NCBI RefSeq assembly: GCF_963678635.1
Contig: NC_087068.1
Coordinates: 30,568,318-30,632,317 of the forward strand
Direction: 5' to 3'
Length of the DNA stretch: 64,000 bases
Source: Symsagittifera roscoffensis
Taxonomy: Eukaryota > Xenacoelomorpha > Acoela > Convolutidae
The translations under genes were made by a program, and so were the position numbers. Position 1 is the stretch's first letter. Each line of letters opens with the position of its first letter. Below, piece after piece: positions 10,041 through 21,985 of the stretch. The notes beneath the pieces are model-generated. The model saw only the letters and a program-made list of their open reading frames with translations. It made no database searches and was not told where the DNA came from.

Positions 10041-13000
10041 TTTGAGCGTTATAGAAAAATTGGATGAAAAAAAAGAAAGGAAAGAGAGAAAAAGAAAGGA
10101 AAAAAGACAAAAGATAGTTGAACAAAGAAGATAGATACAAATGCAAGAAAAAACAATGATAAAAAAGATAGTCAAAAATGATGGTTAAAAAGAAAAAGAA
10201 GAAAAACATACTTTGCTTTTCATTTAAATTACAAATTCATCCAAGAATTCAGCAATTTTTAGGATATTTCAGCAATACTTAGGCTCAATGATAATAAAAC
10301 AATTACGTCAATTATCTTGAAAATGCTGAGTGCCTCTTGCCACGCAACAGGACAAAGACATTTTAAAGTCAAGCCGAGAATATGCACCGCAAAAGCTCTG
10401 TATTCTCTAGTATATATAAATTTCTGATGTTATGAACCAGGATTTTGATTTCCACTTTGGATAGTTTTGAAATTTTAAGAAAGATTACAATTTCCCAAAG
10501 CACATAATCATTTAGTACCTGTAATCAAAATTGATTGACTTGTTGTTTCAGTTTTACAAAATGGAAGATAAAAGCAAGTGTTTTGTGATTTTTGAGTTTT
10601 ATACGTGGATTCTTTTATTTTATAAAAACTAAAAAAAGTTAGAAATAAGAGATAAATGAAAAAGATAGATAAGCAGACAGATAAAAAAGATAGATGAAAA
10701 AGATAGATAAACAGAAAAATAAAAAAATTTAGATAGACGGAAAGAAAAAAAGAGAGATGAAGCTAAAAAAACTAAAAAGAGATAAAAGCAGAGTACAAAA
10801 GAGAGAAAAAGATAGATGAAAAAGTTAGATGAAAAACCTAGATAAACATGCTAGAAAAAAATAGATAAAAAATATTTAAAAAGTAACAGAAAAAAAATAG
10901 ATGAAAAACATTTTTTAAAATAGTGACTTGTTTTTTCAGTTTTACAAAAGGACGCACAAAGAAAGTATTTGTTGATTTTCGATCTTTATATTCTCGAGGA
11001 CTCTTCGAGAAATCTACAAAAAACTAAAAAAAAAAGATAGATAAAAAAATTGAATGAAAAAAATAGATAAACAGTTAGATGAAAAAGGTAGAAAAAAACA
11101 TATTTAACTGATAGATTAAAAAGTTGGTTGAATAAAAGAAAAAGAGATAAAAACGAAAGAAAGAAAAAAATGATAAAAAGAAAAAAAAGCTAGAAAAAGG
11201 TACATGAAAAAGTTTGATAAAAAATCATATACAAAAGCTCGAAAAAAAGGTCGATAAAATATTGATTTAAAAAATAGACAAAATTGATGATAAAAAAAGA
11301 GGAAAATATTTTGCTTTCATAGATAATACCATTTCATTCAAGAGTTCATCATTTTTTATGAAACAATAAAATTTTTAGTTCATACGGCAACAATTCTGAC
11401 AAACAGAGTGGGGATAGACAAAGTGTTTGATAAGGTACTGAAAAAACCTACCCTAAAGAACTATCATTTTGATCTGCTCTATTCAAATAAAGTTAAAATA
11501 CAAATTCAAATAAAAAAAAACAGATTTTCAGATATTCCAATAAAACAAACATATCCCGTCCCTGTCAACAATTCGACCATACTGATACTTGACAAATTTG
11601 GCTTTTTCAAGAAAAATGACTATGTTCTATTGATGCAAAAGTGAGCAACCCATATCTGCAATCTTTTACTCAGGCTTGAATAGTCAAACGACAATGTTGT
11701 CCGAAAACAACGCCTCATCTTTTGAAAGAAAGCAGATCCAGATCAAAGCAGATCAAAACACAGTCATATTAATATTCAACGTCCCATTCCCCCTCGCATG
11801 ATAGGGAAAAAGCCCATTGCACCCCTATACTTAGGCTCAATGATAATAAAACAATTACGTCAATTATCTTGAAAATGCTGAGTGCCTCTTGCCACGCAAC
11901 AGGACAAAGACATTTTAAAGTCAAGCCGAGAATATGCACCGCACAAGCTTTGTATTCTCTAGTATATTTAAATCTCTGATGTTATAAACCAGGATTTTGA
12001 TTTCCATTTTGGATAGTTTTGAAATTTTAAGAAAGATTACCATTTCCCAAAGCACATAATCATTTAGTACCTCTAATCAAAATTGATTGACTTGTTGTTT
12101 CAGTTTTACAAAATGGAAGACTAAAGCAAGTATTTTATGATTTTTGAGTTTTATACGTGGATTCTTTTATTTTATAAAAACTAAAAAAAGTTAGATATAA
12201 GAGATAAATGAAAAAGATAGATAAGCAGACAGATAAAAAAAATAGATAAAAAAGATAGATAAACAGAAAAATAAAAAAAATTTAGATAGACGGAAAGAAA
12301 AAAAAAGAGATGAAGCTAAAAAAACTAAAAAGAGATAAAAGCAGAGTACAAAAGAGAGAAAAAGATAGATAAAAAAGTTAGATGAAAAAGCTAGATAAAC
12401 ATGCAAGAAAAAAAATATTAAAAAAATATTTAAAAAGTAACAGAAAAAAAATTGATGAAAAACATTTTTTAAAATAGTGACTTGTTTTTTCAGTTTTACA
12501 AAAGGACGCTCAAAGCAAGTATTTGTTGATTTTCGAGCTTTTTATTCTCGAGGACTCTTCGAGAAATCTACAAAAAACTAAAAAAAAAGATATATAAAAA
12601 AATTGAATGAAAAAAATAGATAAACAGTTAGATGAAAAAGGTAGAAAAAAAACATATTTAACTGATAGATTAAAAAATTGGCTGAATAAAAGAAAAAGAG
12701 ATAAAAACGAAAGAAAAAAAAATGATAAAAAGAAAAAAAAGCTAGAAAAAGGTACATGAAAAAATTTGATAAAAAATCATACACAAAAGCTCGAGAAAAA
12801 GATCGATAAAATATTGATTTAAAAAATAGACAAAATTGATGATAAAAAGAAGAAGAAAATATTTTGCTTTTTAAATAAAACAATTTCATTCAAGAGTTCA
12901 TCATTTTTTATGAAACTATAAAGTTTTTAGTTCATACGGCAACATTTCTGACAGACAGAGTGGGGATAGACAAAGTGTTTGATAAGGTACTGAAAAAGCT

Positions 13001-15240
13001 TACCCTAAAGAAATATCATTTTGATCTGCTCTATTCAAATAAAGTTAAAATACAAATTCAAATAAAAAAACAGATTTTCAGATATTCCAATAAAACAAAC
13101 ATATCCCGTCCCTGTCAACAATTCGACCATACTGATACTTGACAAATTTGGCTTTTTCAAGAAAAGTGACTATGTCCTATTGATGCAAAATTGAGCAACC
13201 CATATCTGCAATCTTTTACTCAGTCTTGAATAGTCAATCAACAATGTTGTCCGAAAACAACGCCTCATCTTTTGAAAGAAAGCAGATCCAGATCAAAACA
13301 CAGTCATATTAATATTCAACGTCCCATTCCCCCTCGCATGATAGGGAAAAAGCCCATTGCACCCCTATACTTAGGCTCAATGATAATAAAACAATTACGT
13401 CAATTATCTTGAAAATGCTGAGTGCCTCTTGCCACGCAACAGGACAAAGACATTTTAAAGTCAAGCCGAGAATATGCACCGCACAAGCTTTGTATTCTCT
13501 AGTATATTTAAATCTCTGATGTTATGAACCAGGATTTTGATTTCCATTTTGGATAGTTTTGAAATTTTAAGAAAGATTAAAATTTCCCAAAGCACATAAT
13601 CATTTAGTACCTCTAATCAAAATTGATTGACTTGTTGTTTCAGTTTTACAAAATGGAAGACTAAAGCAAGTATTTTGTGATTTTTGAGTTTTATACGTGG
13701 ATTCTTTTATTTTATAAAAACTAAAAAAAGTTAGATATAAGAGATAAATGAAAAAGATAGATAAGCAGACAGATAAAAAAGATAGATAAAAAAGATAGAT
13801 AAACAGAAAAATAAAAAAAATTAGATAGACGGAAAGAAAAAAAAAGAGATGAAGCTAAAAAAACTAAAAAGAGATAAAAGCAGAGTACAAAAGAGAGAAA
13901 AAGATAGATAAAAAAGTTAGATGAAAAAGCTAGATAAACATGCTAGAAAAAAAATAGATAAAAAATATTTAAAAAGTAACAGAAAAAAAATAGATGAAAA
14001 ACATTTTTTAAAATAGTGACTTGTTTTTTCAGTTTTACAAAAGGACGCTCAAAGCAAGTATTTGTTGATTTTCGAGCTTTTTATTCTCGAGGACTCTTCG
14101 AGAAATCTACAAAAAACTAAAAAAAAAAGATAGATTAAAAAAATTGAATGAAGAAAATAGATAAACAGTTAGATGAAAAAGGTAGAAAAAAACATATTTA
14201 ACTGATAGATTAAAAAATTGGTTGAATAAAAGAAAAAGAGATAAAAACGAAAGAAAGAAAAAAATGATAAAAAGAAAAAAAAAGCTAGAAAAAGGTACAT
14301 GAAAAAGTTTGATACAAAATCATACACAAAAGCTTGAAAAAAAGATCGATAAAATATTGATTTAAAAAATAGACAAAATTGATGATAAAAAGAAGAAGAA
14401 AATATTTTGCTTTCATAAATAGTACAATTTCATTCAAGAGTTCATCATTTTTTATGAAACTATATAATTTTTAGTTCATACGGCAATAATTCTGACAGAC
14501 AGAGTGGGGATAGACAAAGTGTTTGATAAGGTACTGAAAAAGCCTACCCTAAAGAACTATCATTTTGATCTGATCTATACAAATAAAGTTAAAATACAAA
14601 TTCAAATAAAAAAAACAGATTTTCAGATATTCCAATAAAACAAACATATCCCGTCCCTGTCAACAATTCGACCATACTGATACTTGACAAATTTGGCTTT
14701 TTCAAGAAAAATGACTATGTCCTATTGATGCAAAATTGAGCAACCCATATCTGCAATCTTTTACTCAGGCTTGAATAGTCAAACGACAATGTTGTCCGAA
14801 AACAACGCCTCATCTTTTGAAAGAAAGCAGATCCAGATCAAAGCAGATCAAAACACAGTCATATTAATATTCAACGTCCCATTCCCCCTCGCATGATAGG
14901 GAAAAAGCCCATTGCACCCCTATACTTAGGCTCAATGATAATAAAACAATTACGTCAATTATCTTGAAAATGCTGAGTGCCTCTTGCCACGCAACAGGAC
15001 AAAGACATTTTAAAGTCAAGCCGAGAATATGCACCGCACAAGCTTTGTATTCTCTAGTATATTTAAATCTCTGATGTTATGAACCAGGATATTGATTTCC
15101 ATTTTGGACAGCTTTTGAAAATTTTCAGAAAGAATACAATTTGCCAAAGCATATTTAATCATTCAGTACCTCTATTCAGAATTGAATAGCTTGTTGTTTC
15201 AGTTTTTTAAAATGGAAGGCCAAAGCATATTTTTTTTTAT
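10041..15240. repeat. Tandem array of a 1.55-kb unit (partial + 3 full + partial)
   Basis: The string AGGCTCAATGATAATAAAAC recurs at 10281, 11833, 13373 and 14928, giving unit lengths of 1552, 1540 and 1555 bp. A partial unit (10041-10280) precedes and another (14928 to about 15240, increasingly diverged) follows. Each unit runs: a unique segment of about 360 bp, a first GATAGATAAA-rich A-tract, a short segment with the hairpin TTCTCGAGGACTCTTCGAGAA-type stem, a second A-rich tract, then a more complex 500-bp segment with a short open frame. Neighbouring units are nearly identical, which points to recent unequal exchange or homogenisation. Confidence 0.9.
11408..11644 (+). other. Short open frame inside tandem unit 1, coding status doubtful
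   Basis: A 79-codon frame opens with GTG rather than ATG and includes 'KVFDKVLKKPTLKNYHFDLL' and 'TILILDKFGFFKKNDYVLL'. The same sequence in units 2 (from 12960) and 3 (from about 14510) is shifted out of frame by length changes in an A-run. That argues against selection on a protein, although the surrounding bases are well conserved between units. It may be a fragment of a decayed gene captured when the unit formed. Confidence 0.2.
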
Positions 15241-17653
15241 TTTCATTCCGACTGTGCTGTTAGTTTGGTGTTTGAATTTACGCTTCGACTTTGTGTACGA
15301 CTTTATGTTTCGACTTTGAAATTTAATATAAGGCCTTCTCGACCATGGATTTTCGGGCGAACTCTGACATGTGTTCGACCCGCCTCAGTCGAAACATGAA
15401 TCGCAAAAGTCGACCCGGGTACTTTCATTCAGGTGTATGCGCTCGAAAGCTGTGTCGGTTTTTCACAGCAAGCTGTGTTTCCCAACACCAGTGGGGAGAT
15501 GGACTGGCAGATATTCATACTTTTCACAGTGAAAAAAGGGCAAAATAACGAAACAATAAATTAGAAATAGAAAAAACGGCTCGTTTGCATGAGACTGATT
15601 TGGTGATTAATGACTTTAAAGCGCGACTTCGTGTACTGAAAGTGTTCTGACCAAACTCAGTTTTACCAAAACTTTTTTTGCAAAAAATCTGAATTCACTT
15701 TGTCGTTAATCCGCTTCCTCAGTTTTGACAGATCGATTGGGCACGAGCCTGATGCAAAAAGCAACAGATTATATTCGGTTCAGTGAATTTAGAGCTAAAA
15801 TCTTCAGAGCTAAAATTTAAAGCAATGACTTGAGAGTGAGAGTGTTCAAATGCGAAGTAATTTCTGTATTTTTCACCTACTTCGAGCAAGATTTGAGCGG
15901 TTTGAGCGTTTTTTAGACGATTGCGCACAATGAGATGTTTGAGCGGTTTTTCACAAATTTTTGAGCGGTTTTTGAGCGGTATTTTGACAAAAATCACAGA
16001 ACGATGATAATTAACAATTTTGCGATTTTCGCCTGCTTGCTTCTGCAAATCTCAGTTATATAAGAAACTCGATGTGATTTATCTCAGATTCAGTTGAAGA
16101 CGTAATGAGAAACAACAGGTTTAGCTGAACAGATCAAATGAAACAACAAAATGCGAAAAAGGTTAATCATATTCGGACGCGAGTATTTACTGAGTACGCC
16201 GCTTTGCGTAAAGGGGAACCTCATTCTTGAATAATTCGTTTCTGGAGCTCGAGTCCAACCGAGTGCCTTACTTTTTAAAAAATCAAACATTTGTGTCTGA
16301 AAAAATTAAATGTCGGGCTATAGTTTGTTCTTTCAATTTTTTCGACTACGCTTTTTTTGCATTAATTTTTATCCTATTACACTAGCAAACAAGTTTAAAT
16401 GCTAGCTTGACATTTTCATTAAATTTCAAACTGAATGCAAAAAAAAATGCATAATTGGTTATGCGTTGCACGTGTTTTGAACAGAAAATGGGTTGTTTTT
16501 TAATCTTCAATTTTAAAAAAAAAACTCACATTGAAAAGGAAGATCGTTATAATTTTCTGACAAATAATTATTGCTTCGATTGATCAAACTGGAGACAAAA
16601 TTTAAAAAAAGAGTTTTTCTATGCCAAAACAAAATTCGAAAACCTTCGGCAAATATTGTTCCAACTCGCATTGTTGCTTACCTCCCAAGCAAAGGACGTC
16701 ATGAAAAAGAAATCGAAACGCTTGACACTTTTCCGCGGACTCGCTTTCGACAGCTGTAAAAAAAGGTCATAGGGTAACTACCGAAAAAAACTGTAGCCCT
16801 GATTTCACTCAAAAGCTGTGTTTGCTATTGTAGAACTCTAAAAACCAAATCATGTCGCAAAAAAGCGCAAAAATCACTCATTTTTCTCATGTTTTTCTCT
16901 CATTTTTGTTTTGTTTTTTGACAATGAAAATAAGTTCTGCCTCGAATAAACTGAGGGTTATCAAAAAATCTGTTAATTACCTGGTATCAAAAATTAACCC
17001 TAATGCTAATAGATCTCTGGAAAAAGCGGAATTATTGCTTAGATCACTGAAAACTGATTGACCTATCTAGCCTTCTCTGAAAGAATTCTGAATAACGAAC
17101 GATTCAGAAAACAAAACTTGAGACACAAATAAGTGCAATTTTTGCGACAATATCCTGCAATTTGGGTTTTTTGTGAGAAAGTCAAAAACAAAGGCTTAAA
17201 AAAATCAATTAAAAACTAACTGGCTTATTTTATTGGAGTTGTCGCCTATGAGAACATCTGGGAACAAATAAAAAAAACATTGAAATTTTGATCATTTCCG
17301 TATAATGAAAACCTAAAATTGACACTCATTGATTATGGTCGACATGACCCCAAAAATTGATGAAAGTTTTATTTGACTCACTGCCAAGCCAATTGTATGC
17401 TTGCAGAAGTTCATTGAGACGTTATATCAGCTATTAGTAATCAAAAACGTTCTTGTATGTAATCTGTAATGAAATTTGCGTTTACTCTCTTCAACTTAAA
17501 CATATAAGCTTTGCTATAAATGATAAGCATTGTTTGGTTACTTTTTAAATTATGCCTAGTTTTGTTTTGACGATTTCATGAATATATTTTGATGCTTTGT
17601 CATTTCACTGTTAGTCAAAAGAAAGCAGTGAAAGTATTTCTATTATATTGTTG
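15241..17653. other. Intergenic; one dispersed repeat, no gene recognised
   Basis: 15264-15410 belongs to a dispersed family also present at 55690-55870: both contain TTCTCGACCA.GGATTTT and CATGTGTTCGACCCGCCTC. 15890-15985 carries five copies of a TTTGAGCGGTTT-type motif. The remaining frames are short and unremarkable. Confidence 0.5.
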
Positions 17654-18110
17654 GGGTCTAGGACAACAAGCCGACGGGACTTCAAGCCGAAGGGACTTCA
17701 AGCCGAAATTAAAACTTTACAAGCACCTCAAAACACTATGTTATCATCTGTAAAACGTTATTTTTCAAAAATTTTGGCAAGTTCAGTCCATAAAAAGCGT
17801 TATTCATGACAATGCGCCACTTGGGATTGGCATCCGTTAATAACATCAGCCGGTTTTTGAAATGCAAAAATTATAAACATGAAAAATGCCTTCAACCATG
17901 TTTCACTTTTCAACTTTCCGAAACATCATTTGGAGGCTTAAATTTTATGAAAACGCCAATAACTTGTGAAGAAAGATCATGAAATTCAGAAATTCTTCAA
18001 AAAAATTTTCAAATTATTCATATTTTACGAGTTTATAAAGAACTATTCGGCTAGAAGTCCCTAATTTTACGATTCGGCTTGAAGTCCCGTCGGCTTGATG
18101 TCCGGCACCC
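17654..18110. mobile_element. 457-bp MITE with about 38-bp TIRs and 9-bp target duplication
   Basis: The left end is GGGTCTAGGACAACAAGCCG followed by ACGGGACTTCAAGCCGAA. The right end, reverse-complemented, is GGGTGCCGGACATCAAGCCG followed by the same ACGGGACTTCAAGCCGAA, so the arms match with only a few changes near the tips. ATATTGTTG flanks it exactly on both sides (17645-17653 and 18111-18119). A 9-bp duplication fits Mutator-like transposons; hAT elements make 8 bp. There is no coding capacity, so it would need a transposase in trans. Confidence 0.9.
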
Positions 18111-18119
18111 ATATTGTTG

Positions 18120-18667
18120 ATATCAAATTTTATCTGTTCGAAATTATTGTGGCAACTTCACAATAGATTTTTTCGCCTTTATGTTGAGTTTATCAAATTT
18201 TTTGTAGGTTTAGATGAGTAATAGAGAAGGCGAATAAAATGATTAGAAAACGGAAAATTTGCTTTTGAAGTATGCATTATTGCAAACTCTCAGAATATGA
18301 TGTAACTTTCTCCCGGAAAAAATGGTATATAGAAGGCTTTCTATTTTTGGTAACATCCAAGATAACGACATTGATGTGTCTCTTATCACTGCGTTAGAAC
18401 TTAAAAAATTAGGAACTAAAGCTAAGAACTATAGTTAAAATTATACTTTTATTGGCAGTTAGCTATTGAAATCATTGGATCGACCTTTCCTTGATTCTAA
18501 CAGCTCATGCTATGAAATAACAATATCACAAGGCCATTAAACTATTATGTTCAGGGCTTCACAGCGGTTAGAATGCGAAAATTTAGTTGAAAGCAATTCC
18601 AACGTCTCCAATCGGACAGTTTTTGAAAGTGAACGTCGTTACCTTTCTTTTTTTTCTAATCCGGAGG
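18120..18667. other. Intergenic, nothing recognised
   Basis: AT-rich sequence between the MITE and the giant LTR element, without a convincing frame, RNA gene or repeat. Confidence 0.5.
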
Positions 18668-18671
18668 GTTC
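18668..18671. repeat. Target-site duplication GTTC (left)
   Basis: GTTC immediately before the 5' LTR matches GTTC at 37346-37349 right after the 3' LTR. Ty3/gypsy integrases commonly make 4-5 bp duplications. Confidence 0.85.
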
Positions 18672-19081
18672 TGGAACCTGATCTAAACTACATTTTATGA
18701 TTGGATAAATTAGATATTTTACCATTGTAAAGTATTTAATATTAACCAATCATGATCCATCTAACTAACAACCCACTTATTTGTAAGTGCTGAAATTACT
18801 TGTAATTTCAGCACCAGAGAGATTTGAATTTAACTTAGAAATTAGTTGACTCTCCAAGCGAACTTCAGCAGCCGCAATAAACCAGTATACCCTAGATCTA
18901 TTGAGCCTAGCAGAGACTAGTTAAACAACCTGAGACTAGATAGTATAAGAGTAAGATTAGGATCGGTATTAGACTAAGAAGTTGCACGAATCTATCCGGC
19001 CGAAAATAAGATAGCGTGACGAGCAGACGGTGTACCTTATCCGAAATTACTCTATGAGTTAACCACCTCGGTTATAACTCA
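18672..19081 (+). repeat. 5' LTR (410 bp)
   Basis: Starts TGGAACCTGATC and ends GGTTATAACTCA. It matches 36936-37345 base for base in my reading, at a constant offset of 18,264. It contains a perfect 13-bp inverted repeat at 18787-18814. It should hold the promoter and the R region, but no clear TATA box or poly(A) signal can be fixed without transcripts. Confidence 0.97.
18787..18814. promoter_or_regulatory. Perfect 13-bp inverted repeat in the LTR
   Basis: GTGCTGAAATTAC, a TT centre, then GTAATTTCAGCAC. The same hairpin is at 37051-37078 in the 3' LTR. It could be an RNA structure of the R/U5 region or a binding site for a dimeric factor; the role is inferred only. Confidence 0.8.
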
Positions 19082-19083
19082 TC

Positions 19084-19098
19084 TGGTGCGACCATAAG
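19084..19098 (+). promoter_or_regulatory. Candidate primer binding site
   Basis: TGGTGCGACCATAAG begins two bases after the 5' LTR. The initial TGG pairs with a tRNA CCA end, as in nearly all LTR elements. The tRNA used cannot be named from this sequence alone. Confidence 0.6.
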
Positions 19099-20248
19099 TC
19101 TCGAACAAGACCTTAATAGCTTAGAATTAACCAAAAATAGATTAGAATTTAGACAAAACATTTTCAAAATGTTATACGACGATAATTTAATCGAAATGTC
19201 TCTACGACTCAATAGATCAGAGCCAATATTCCGAACGATAATAGAACTACCCGGAATTGGAAGAATACCTCGAACCAGAGACGACATACGACAAAGTAGA
19301 AACTTACCAAATGGTTATATGATAGTACGGCAAAAGCCAACACAAACTTTTATATTTAGAATTTTATTAGCAATGAATTTAGATTTTCATTTGCAAACAT
19401 AAAATCTTGAAGCCAATCTTCATGATCATTACAGGCGCTAAACAAAATATTAATATACAATAACGATTGATAAAAATATCTCAGATCGTTTTCCTAAAAT
19501 TCTGCAGTATTATATAAAACATGTTTGGAAAATATTTATTAAAAGTCAAAATAAAAATTAGTAGCATGACAATAAACTGTTAGTAATCATAAAATCATCA
19601 GTTGTCTCAGCTTCATCACCTAAAACATAACAGCAATCATAAGCTCACTAATATCATTCAAACTTGGATCTTAATTCATTTTCTATTTAATTAAATTTTA
19701 AAACTTGATCATCAAGGCTTCTCCTTGGATCAAAAAGAACAATTTTGTTCTCCCCCACCAACTTAGCCAGTGTCTAACGACCTCAAACGTCGATTCACTA
19801 TCCAACCTTTTCTCAAAACCCAAGACTAATAGAAATTTTTCAACAAAACTAACCATTCAAATTAGGATAAACAGTGAAGAACTTCGGTTATTCATCCTTC
19901 ACTTGAACCCTCCTCTTACCAGACCCAGGATAAATCATAGACTTAGTAAGTTTAAAATAGTATCTAACGAACTACTCGCGTTCTAATTATACCTGAACCT
20001 TGTGGATCGATTTACTATTCTCCAACCCTTGAACACAATCAAAACCCTTAAGTAAGATTAAGTAAGTTAACACCTTAGCATATACTAGCCACGAGAAAGT
20101 AAAAAATCATTCTTCGGAATCGATATACATTTCTCTCCAACCCTGAACAAATAGACCCAGGTTAAGCTAACCAAAAAATCGTAAGGACTAACAATTTAAG
20201 AAAATAGAAATCATCTAACAACTTTTTGCATCCGTCATCCTAAACCTT
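19099..20248 (+). other. Long leader of the giant element, with an imperfect triple repeat
   Basis: About 1.15 kb separates the primer site from the first substantial frame. Three related segments occur at about 19789-19815, 20007-20030 and 20119-20145, each a TCGAT/CGATT start followed by a TATTCTCCAACCCT-like stretch. Short frames at 19169-19402 and 19705-19986 have no recognisable features and are probably chance. The leader contains several ATGs, so translation of the downstream frames probably relies on splicing or internal entry. Packaging signals would be expected here. Confidence 0.6.
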
Positions 20249-20716
20249 ATGTCATTTAAAAATCTAGGAAACAAACAAACAATCGTTTTGCACAACTGTG
20301 AAATAGATAACAAAAAATACGACCTTGTAATCACACCTCACACACAAACAGTTGGATATATTAGAACAAAACGACAAACACTAAAAAGAAAAATAATAAC
20401 TAAACAAAGACAAATAACACGAAAAAGATTTTCCAAAAATAGAAATGCATTCTCAGAATCAGAAGTCAGCAATTTAGACGAACTTTATAAATTAAAAGAA
20501 TCTATAGATAAAAATTGCCCCATTCACGATCAATTATATTTTTCCGACTCAGAAACAACTTCGAATTCATCGAAAAGAGGAAAAAGAAGAATAAAAAAGC
20601 AATATAAACACAAACCAGTACATTTATATAATTGGAATCAACCAATTAGACACATCGATATTTACCTATTAACAGTCATTAAACGAAAAAATGAGCCAAA
20701 CACACACTCCAAGTGA
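20249..20716 (+). CDS. Accessory ORF 1 of the giant element: 155-residue basic protein, unknown family
   Basis: First substantial frame after the leader. It is highly basic: residues 40-70 are a run of Lys/Arg (KRQTLKRKIITKQRQITRKR), and a second basic patch is SKRGKRRIKKQYKHK near residue 113. Between them is an acidic Ser/Asp/Glu segment. No membrane segment or catalytic motif is visible. It overlaps the next frame by 26 bases in a different phase. The basic clusters suggest nucleic-acid binding or nuclear entry (inference). It lies where Ty3/gypsy elements normally have nothing but leader. Confidence 0.6.
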   Translation: MSFKNLGNKQTIVLHNCEIDNKKYDLVITPHTQTVGYIRTKRQTLKRKIITKQRQITRKRFSKNRNAFSESEVSNLDELYKLKESIDKNCPIHDQLYFSDSETTSNSSKRGKRRIKKQYKHKPVHLYNWNQPIRHIDIYLLTVIKRKNEPNTHSK

Positions 20717-21962
20717 AGATAGTCCAGATGATGACGATATCTTCCCCTTCCTCGTAGATGCACCCACTGATAGAGGACAGCATATACTTTGCAAGAATTT
20801 ACTACTAAATTTATTTGAACCCGGAATCAGCCCATGTAAAGCAGAGTCCCCAGATGTAAAAATCAAAAGACAAACTATTGATCACTATCTGAAAGATATA
20901 TGTAATTTGACACAACAATACGGAATCTACACCATAGAATTCACCTCACCAAACCCGAATCACCGCAAATATGTAATTCAAACAGACGACCTTGATTTAG
21001 AATTTTCAAAAGTATTCTCAGAATACATAAAAAGCATACAATATCATAACTCACAAAGAGCAAACTCCATATTCACTAATGAAGTTTTTGCCATAATATA
21101 TAGCTATATCTCAATATTAGAGAACGAAATTCCAATCCCAAGTGTCTCACCTACAGAGACATCCAAACATATAAAGGTACGACATGAAATCACACTAATT
21201 TCAACTTTTCTACATATAATTAAAGAAAATTTCACTAAAGATGATGTTTCACAACATACAAAACATGACTTACAAAAAATTTTGGCATGGTTTATAATAG
21301 ATTATTTTACACATAATATAGATTTAATTTCACAAGCAAGAAAAAATTTCAGACGTCAAAATTCAAATGATGATACCGCCATCACAGAACAGTCAGACTA
21401 CGTTTGGGACCCCGAATGGTCTCATTATGCATTTATAAATATCCCACAATCAATTGCAAGTCAAGCAATAAGTACAATATCTTATACCAGAGATTATGTA
21501 AGAGTAGTACCAGTAACAATTGATGCAACACCATTAAACTACAATACATTTTTACCCGATACGCGAAATAACAGCTTAAACTCGACCGTCATACACAATG
21601 AAAACCTTAATGGAACTAGGAACCTCACTCAACAAGATATTCAGACACCATCACACTTCATAAATGAAGAAATTGTCCAAACAACAACAACTACACAACA
21701 AAGTATTTCACCAATACGTCCAAATTTAACAACACCAAGAAATACAAACACTTCACTAGCACAGGTAACATTACAGTCAACCGTTAAACCTTCGGTTGCT
21801 CCAAAACATTCACAAATGGATTATCAAACATATAGACCCATGACAATGCCGTCAAAAACACGCAGAACGTTCACAAGAAACACTTTTGCGGAACACAATT
21901 ATAATTACGCACATTCATCAAAAACAAACTATCCCCACGAAAAAATAATAATAATCAGATAA
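20691..21962 (+). CDS. Accessory ORF 2 of the giant element: 423-residue protein, unknown family
   Basis: It starts at the ATG in AAAAAATGAGCC inside the end of the preceding frame. Residues 1-30 are acidic (SPDDDDIFPF). Residues 30-280 look globular and alpha-helical with evenly spaced hydrophobics. From about 290 the chain is Asn/Thr/Gln-rich and low in complexity. Its place directly before gag, and helix-rich body plus disordered tail, would suit a structural or Gag-accessory protein, but I see no retroviral MA, CA or zinc-knuckle signature. gag starts 23 bases after its stop. Function unknown. Confidence 0.65.
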   Translation: MSQTHTPSEDSPDDDDIFPFLVDAPTDRGQHILCKNLLLNLFEPGISPCKAESPDVKIKRQTIDHYLKDICNLTQQYGIYTIEFTSPNPNHRKYVIQTDDLDLEFSKVFSEYIKSIQYHNSQRANSIFTNEVFAIIYSYISILENEIPIPSVSPTETSKHIKVRHEITLISTFLHIIKENFTKDDVSQHTKHDLQKILAWFIIDYFTHNIDLISQARKNFRRQNSNDDTAITEQSDYVWDPEWSHYAFINIPQSIASQAISTISYTRDYVRVVPVTIDATPLNYNTFLPDTRNNSLNSTVIHNENLNGTRNLTQQDIQTPSHFINEEIVQTTTTTQQSISPIRPNLTTPRNTNTSLAQVTLQSTVKPSVAPKHSQMDYQTYRPMTMPSKTRRTFTRNTFAEHNYNYAHSSKTNYPHEKIIIIR

Positions 21963-21985
21963 GATCTCGATATTGGGATAACCCA

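Noticed and set aside
12191-12889. Hydrophobic minus-strand frames in the 1.55-kb array
   Set aside because: They are the complement of A-rich GATAGATAAA tracts and differ in length between units.
15345-15548. 67-codon frame starting at ATG 15345
   Set aside because: It lies in a dispersed repeat also present at 55690-55870, where the frame is not kept.
19169-19402. 77-codon frame in the leader of the giant element
   Set aside because: No recognisable motif and an equally long antisense frame; probably chance in the untranslated leader.
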